A DNA stretch of 64,000 nt from Cystobasidiopsis lactophilus (taxonomy: Eukaryota > Basidiomycota > Agaricostilbomycetes > Agaricostilbales > Chionosphaeraceae): assembly GCA_001599975.1 (NCBI GenBank), contig BCIO01000004.1, positions 967,434 to 1,031,433 of the forward strand. Reading direction: 5' to 3'. This document shows positions 58,837-64,000 of this stretch, piece after piece (positions within the stretch are counted from its first letter, which is position 1; the number at the start of each line of letters is the position of its first letter). Under the pieces are notes generated by a model. It had not been told where the DNA came from, did not search any database, and saw only the letters and a program-made list of their open reading frames with translations. The translations under genes and the position numbers were made by a program.

Positions 58837-61593
58837 TCACTTCAAAGCGACATTGGACGTCAAGTGATGACCTGGTGTACAGTGATTGCAGTTCGCCACC
58901 CGGACAAAATTTGCCACCCAGCCGGTCTTCCTTTCACTTCTTTTGAGTGCTCTGCTGCACGAACAGGATGAATTTGGCTCTTTGCGAAAAGTGAGAACAA
59001 GAAGACAGCACACGAGCATGGCCAAGATGGAGGCGATTTGAGACTGCGATTCCGGACTTTGAGTTTGCTGCCCCGGAAGCGGCGGCCTCGGTGGCGGCTG
59101 CAGTTGTTGTTGGTGGTGCTGAGGAAGATGGGGAGTAGAGGGACCGGCGTTGTGGCCTTGATTGAGCAAAGCGAGCACCGCTGGCGGAAGGCCTCCTGGA
59201 GCAGGCGGTTGGCCCACGGGCTGGGAAGGGGTGTAGGAGGGCGCGGGTGGAGGCGGGCCAGACATGGCTTGTTGTAGGGAGGACGAGAAGGCTGGATTGC
59301 TTGCCAGCTGAGATAGAAAGCTCAGGGCCTGCTGCTGCTGCTGCTGTTGAGGGGGAGGCGCAGGCGGGTATTGCTGTTGATGTTGGGGCTGCATTGGTGG
59401 AGGCGCGTTGTACATGTTGTAGGAAGACTGCTGAGGTAATTGCATCGGAGGCGGGGCCTGTTGCTGCGGAGGTTGTTGCTGTGCGAGGGCGGGCAAAAGG
59501 GAGGAGAGGAGTTGTTGGACCCTTTGGGCCTCGTCGTACCGCATCGGCGGGGGCGGGCCGCCTCCTGGTCCGGAGGGTGGAGGAGGTCGACCATAATGGT
59601 GGTCATCCGCATAGGGTCCTGCTGCTAATTCTTAACTTTTTTTGACGAGATGTCCAGTTCGGAGGAGAAAGACAAACTTGGAGGAGGCCCGCGTGGCCCG
59701 TCGTAGGGATCTCGACCGTAATCTCTGTCCCGGTCGCGGTCTCTTCCATAGGGGCCATCGCGAGGCGGAGAGCGGTAACCTCGGTCGCCGTAGCCGCCAT
59801 CTCTTGGGGGAGGCGAAGGGCCTCGGTCGGGGTAGCCAAAGTCACCTCCTCGGCCTCTGCCACGACCTCTGCCACGCCCACGTCCTCGAGGCGGAAAGTC
59901 GTCGAAGCTGTCTCGCGGCGGGGGCGGGTAGTCGCCACCACGCCTGGGTCCCGTCGGTGGTGGGCCACCTCGGCCTCGTTCGCTGCCAGGCCGGTTGCGC
60001 GGGTCGTTCTCAATCGATCTGCGAGCGCCAAGAAAAAAGGGGAGATCGGATGAGTGGAGGTCTTAGAGATCTGGCTGCTGCTCACCCTAATGTGGATTCG
60101 TCCCAAGCGTAGTCGATCTCGAGCGTGCCGCCGATGAAAGGCGTGCCATTAGCTCCCAGGAGCGCGGCCATGGTCGCTCTCGAATCGTAGTACTCAATCA
60201 GTCGGTCCCTGTGGAAAATGTCAACTTTTGAAGACCAACGAAGGCGGCCTTGGGCGAGGAAGCAACCCACTCAGGTGGCGCTCCAGCAGGATGGGTGACA
60301 GCGCGGATGTCGCCAAAGGGGGCGAACTTGGCGCGGAACTGGTGCTCGCTGAACGGCTGGCTCGGGTTGCGAGTGCGGACGTAGAGCGAGCCCTGGTTCT
60401 TGTCCTCGTTGCACCGGCCTTGCTGCTCCTCTTCCTTGGGCAGCGAGTAGTGCACGTCGATCTGCAAGAAAGGAGACCTTTGAGTCCACAGCTTGGATTC
60501 CGGCAAAAGGAATCAAGCTCACGGGTCGACCTCCGACATCAAAGCCTTGCAGCCGGTCCTTGGCCAAAGCCGCCGATCTCACGTCGTACTGTAAGGGGCC
60601 CACCGAGTTCAAGCTCTGTGATCTCAAGGGCTTCATGTAGAGGCCGGCCTTACATAGGTGATGAAGACCATGCCGCGGTTTTGGAGGATGTCGAAGAACG
60701 TCTTGACCTCGCCAATGGCCTCAAACTGCTCTTTCAAGATCGAAGCCGGGGTCGAGTACTGTATCACATCGACTCTTCTTCTTAACACCGGCGCTGGACC
60801 AGGAAGGTCAAGAGGTTCACCTTGATGTTTCGGACGAAGAGCGTTCGACAGGGCCTTTCGCGCTCGATGCGGGATTCAATGCGCGCCATCTCGGCCGCGC
60901 GCTCTTCCGGCGTGAGCCATATTTTCGCAGGTGGTCCGCCGCCGCTGCCGCCGGGCTCGTCTTAAAACACAAAAAAGGACGCAACCGCCAAAGTCAGCAT
61001 TCGATCTTACTCCAGAAAACGGGACATCGGCTGTGCTTAATCGGGAAGGGATAAGGTCGCGGTATGCTTTTAAACGATCAATGGTGTGTGTAGGGCGAGC
61101 GTCGGAGTCGAGGTTGGTGAACGCTGCTCAAATCCCGCCCGCCGCTCAAAAAAGCTCGCCGCCTCGCCTGGCCCAGATTTGCGCGATGTATTCTTTAACG
61201 CCGGGACAAGCTCGCATTGCGCCTCTGCGGTGGTAGTCGATGAGATGCTTAGGGGATCTGGGGGCGGGCGCAGTTTGACAAGGGCGAGGGTCGAACAAAA
61301 TTTCCGTGGTGGCGCAAAGCTCTCGACGTTGACTCCGGGCATTTCGTGGGCTTCAGGTCGGCTTCGGTCTGGGTTCTTGGATGGGACAGGGCATTTCGAC
61401 ATAGCACCCAGAAGATGGCGGGAGAAGGCCAAGGCAGAGGGGAGAGGAGGAACGAGAAGGACAGGAATGGCTCACCTCGACTTGATCTGTGCGAGTCGCT
61501 GCCGCCGCCGCCGCCGTACGAGCTGGGGCGATCTGGGGAAGCGGAGCGCCTTGAGAAGCTGCCTCTGCCACGACCGCCTCGACCTCGATACAT
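58837..61593 (-). CDS. RNA-binding protein with RRM domains and Q/P-rich tail
   Basis: Nuclear or cytoplasmic RNA-binding protein. Exon 1 (61593-61476) is MYRGRGGRGRGSFSRRSASP, an RG/RS-rich start. A 515-nt intron (60961-61475) precedes DEPGGSGGGPPAKIWLTPEE. The first RRM shows CRTLFVRNIKYSTPASILKE and LQNRGMVFITYYDVRSAALA. The second shows SLYVRTRNPSQPFSEHQFRA with KFAPFGDIRAV and YDSRATMAALLGANGTPF. An RGG and arginine-aspartate region follows (RGRGRGRGRGRGGDFG, then RDRDRDRDYGRD). The last exon is Q/P-rich with a seven-glutamine run near 59335. The layout recalls fungal Mei2-like or Nrd1-type regulators; not pinned down. The stop at 58837 assumes the last short intron is spliced. Confidence 0.75.
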
Positions 61594-61662
61594 TCTATTG
61601 TTATTGTCCCGGGTCAAGCCAGGCCAAGCGAAGGCGGCTTGGAGCGAGACGAGCGACGAGTG
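61594..61662. promoter_or_regulatory. 69-bp bidirectional promoter
   Basis: The start codons of the RRM gene (minus) and the Rab5 gene (plus) are only 69 bases apart, so both promoters and 5' UTRs must overlap each other or extend into neighbouring exons. Confidence 0.7.
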
Positions 61663-63100
61663 ATGGCAGCCCGCGCGAAATCCGCAGCGACGCCGAGCTT
61701 CAAGATTGTCCTGCTTGGTGCGTCCTGATGCTGCGTATGGCTGGGACAGGTGGCTGAGGCCAATGGCCCGCAACAGGCGAGTCAGCGGTCGGCAAAAGTG
61801 AGCGCCTTCCTGGCCATCTCGTGCCTCTGGCCGCCCCCTGACTTTGTTGTCTCGCCCGGCCCACAGGCAGCGTCGTCCTCCGCTTCGTCAAGGATGAGTT
61901 TGATGGTCAGTGCCGCCCGCTCAATTCCGCTAGCCTTGAAGGGTTAATCCTGATGGGGAATGACAGATTACCGCGAGAGCACCGTGAGCCTGGTCCCCTT
62001 GCCACCAGATCCTGCTTGGATTCAAGAACGCGATGTTTGCCCAGATTGGCGCCGCGTTCCTGAGCCAGACGGTTCAGCTGGACGACAATAGGACGCTCAA
62101 GTTCGAGGTAGGGCCCACCACTTGCAATCTATCAGTTCGCTCTGACGGGGAGCATTTGTGATACTGCAGATCTGGTGAGTGTTACACATAGCTAGTCAAC
62201 GGTGTACGGGGCCTGATGCTTGGGCGCAAAGGGACACGGCGGGACAGGAGCGATACAAGTCTCTAGCGTACGTGTTCCGCTCCCTCCTTCATAAGAGGTC
62301 CCATTCTTATGCGAAAGATTGGAACACGCAGTCCTATGTACTACCGCAGCGCAAGGGTGCGTGGCGGGCTCACTGCTTGAGACTTAGCTCACACGAATCC
62401 TTTGCCCTGCACAGGCTGCTATTGTCGCCTACGACATTACGGTAGGTTCTCTCCTCGCATTCTTACAGTATTGCCCGACCAGGTTCTCACAATCAATTGA
62501 CATTGCAGAGCGAGGTGAGGATTGCGGCCCACCATGAGATCACGGTCGAATCTCATCTGCCCGCTCTTCGCTTTCTACCTGACAGGCCTCGCTGGAGAAA
62601 GCGCGGTCTTGGATCAAGGAACTGCAACGCCAGGCAGACCCCAACATTGGTGCGCGGAGTTTTCCCTTATCAGGACCACCTCTCCTGATCAGCCGACGTT
62701 CGCGACCTGCACAGTGATCTGCCTGGTGGGCAACAAGGCCGACCTGGAAGAGTCGCGCGAGGTGTCCAAGGAGTCGGCGACCAAGTTTGCCAAGGAGGAG
62801 AACGCCATGTTCTACGAGACGTCTGCCAAGTCGGGCGACAATGTGTCCGAGATGTTTCTGGCGATCGGTTCGTTTTTCCATCATCCTGCCTGATCAGCCT
62901 GGTGTATACAGTGCTGATGAAGTGCATGGCATGACGAACAGCCAAGAAGCTCGCAGAGCAGGACCCGCCTGCTGCCCGGTCCCATGGCGTCCAATTGGAC
63001 AACCAAGCTGCAGCGACCGGTGCGTGTCCTCTGAGCTTACCGAAGTGCTTGTCACTTACCTTTTGCCGTGCCATACACAGACTCGCCCTGCGCATGTTGA
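61663..63100 (+). CDS. VPS21: Rab5-type GTPase
   Basis: Early-endosomal Rab GTPase (Rab5/Ypt51/Vps21), the switch for endosome fusion. About twelve exons. Exon 1 (61663-61717) is MAARAKSAATPSFKIVLL. A 21-nt exon (61777-61797) carries the P-loop GESAVGKS, then SVVLRFVKDEFD, and STIGAAFLSQTVQLDD, the Rab5-specific effector loop. Then come WDTAGQERYKSL, PMYYRSAQ, AAIVAYDIT, a 6-nt exon SE (62509-62514), and ASLEKARSWIKELQRQADPN. VICLVGNKADLEESREV and YETSAKSGDNVSEMFLAI follow. The end is QAAATDSPCAC with a Rab C-x-C prenylation motif and a stop at 63098-63100. All guanine-binding motifs are intact. The neighbouring VHS-GAT and Sec2 genes also serve vesicle traffic but are not co-transcribed with it. 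Confidence 0.95.
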
Positions 63101-63325
63101 TTCTCGCCGCCCCCTCCGCTCTTCTCATGGACTCTTCTCTTTAGATCAGCTATCTCTGCCTCCCTCCTCCCCAAGGTCTCTTTGTACAACACATGCGCTC
63201 TTCTACCTCCTTAGTCAACTCAGGCATACCCGCTCCTTTGTACAGAATCTAAACCACGCAAGGTCGATAATCCCTCTTACAATCGTTTTCGGTCCCCTCT
63301 GAGCGGTCCGGCCCGCTCTGGGTGC

Positions 63326-64000
63326 ATGAAAGATGAGGGCATACGCATCGAAAGTGGCGACGGGACTCGTGCACCACGTTTTGCCACCGCCACCGCTGAG
63401 CCTCGAGCAGCTTGCTTCTTATCAAGCAGCCAGCTCCATCAGCCTAGACAGCCCTCTTTCGATGTGATTCTGAGAGAGGACCTGACCCGCCTGCAAGATG
63501 GTGCGCTGTTGCTTGCGTTCGACCGCCGTTTCAATGAGCTCAGACCGCCTTTTGGATTTGTGCTGCAGTCTCAACTCAACTTGCTCTCCCTGCCCATTAC
63601 CGTCTTGGAGGAGATCTTCTCGTGTGTGGTGATCCTCCAAGGGGCCAAGGAAGAGAGTGTTATTGGACCGGCCGAGCGATTCTATTCACAAAAACTGCTT
63701 CTTGACGACGACAAGGCACCCTATCTTCAATCGACCCTGCCCTTGCAGTTGATTTGCAAAAGCCTGACCGAAATCGCAAGACGAGCCATTTGGCGCACAC
63801 TCGTCATTTGGATCTGCGCCCGGAGCGAATCCCAGCAAGCAAGGGCTTTGTCGCTCGGCGGGATCTTAGGACTGGCGGGCCGACTCAATACTGTCGACTG
63901 GAGCATAGCGCAGCGCCACACTCGGCGTCTAGATGTCTACATCGACTTAGATGGCGATAATAATCCGGTCACCGAGCAGCTTGTCCAGGGCAGGTCCATG
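63326..64000 (+). CDS. F-box-like protein (3' partial)
   Basis: Open from an ATG at 63326 to the window edge, at least 225 residues without an intron. The N-terminus, MKDEGIRIESGDGTRAPRFA, is not distinctive. LNLLSLPITVLEEIFSCV followed by LPLQLICKSLTEIARRAIWR matches an F-box-like pattern (short hydrophobic helix, then R-x-x-W), so it may be a Skp1-binding adaptor. The rest continues beyond the window. The call rests on the pattern only. Confidence 0.55.
   Translation, partial: MKDEGIRIESGDGTRAPRFATATAEPRAACFLSSSQLHQPRQPSFDVILREDLTRLQDGALLLAFDRRFNELRPPFGFVLQSQLNLLSLPITVLEEIFSCVVILQGAKEESVIGPAERFYSQKLLLDDDKAPYLQSTLPLQLICKSLTEIARRAIWRTLVIWICARSESQQARALSLGGILGLAGRLNTVDWSIAQRHTRRLDVYIDLDGDNNPVTEQLVQGRSM

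Overview
The window is nuclear DNA of a fungus, most likely a basidiomycete. The genes are dense and intron-rich. Introns are mostly 35-65 nt, usually begin GTGCGT, GTGAGT or GTAAGT, and often split families at conserved points. Many reading frames only make sense after splicing, so most gene models here were built by joining exons whose phase and protein family agree. Exons of 6, 13, 20 and 21 nt occur. The subphylum cannot be fixed from this sequence. A tyrosine-kinase-like kinase carrying VAIS in place of VAIK and an adenylate-forming reductase-like gene fit Basidiomycota. No virus-like element, transposon, rRNA, tRNA or CRISPR array was recognised.

Layout, left third: 3' part of a Swi5/Ace2-type zinc-finger factor (2-1263 +); an RTA1-type membrane protein (1571-2748 -); a small RLRGG protein (3476-3913 -); a seven-span membrane protein with receptor-like architecture (4406-7564 -); a Nudix hydrolase (7931-8624 +); a TKL kinase (8981-10827 -); a GH26-like secreted glycosidase (12793-15001 -), whose 5' 749 bp is repeated almost perfectly at 11332-12080; and poly(A) polymerase (15572-18203 -).

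Middle third: six metabolic genes in a row on the minus strand (18317-29283). These are a multi-span membrane protein, a limonene-epoxide-hydrolase-like enzyme, an isochorismatase-family hydrolase, a zinc alcohol dehydrogenase, an acetate/ammonium (ATO) transporter and a membrane-tethered FAD monooxygenase. Then come a Sec2-type Rab exchange factor, a double-MYND protein, two putative small secreted proteins, a SnoaL-like protein, the HMG-box protein NHP6 and a small protein ending in CC.

Right third: an SRPBCC protein, a divergent adenylate-forming protein with degenerate core motifs, an unresolved stretch (45469-47415), an MFS sugar transporter, a P/Q-rich protein, an F-box protein, a VHS-GAT trafficking adaptor, a tandem pair of unrecognised paralogues (55331-58674) of which the first carries a terminal frameshift, an RRM protein, Rab5/VPS21 and a partial F-box-like gene. 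Several genes work in vesicle traffic (Sec2, VHS-GAT, Rab5). The RRM and Rab5 genes start 69 bp apart in opposite directions. No single novel system is proven. The best candidates for a second look are the minus-strand metabolic run, the receptor-like protein, the tandem orphan pair, the recent GH26 duplication and the micro-exons.
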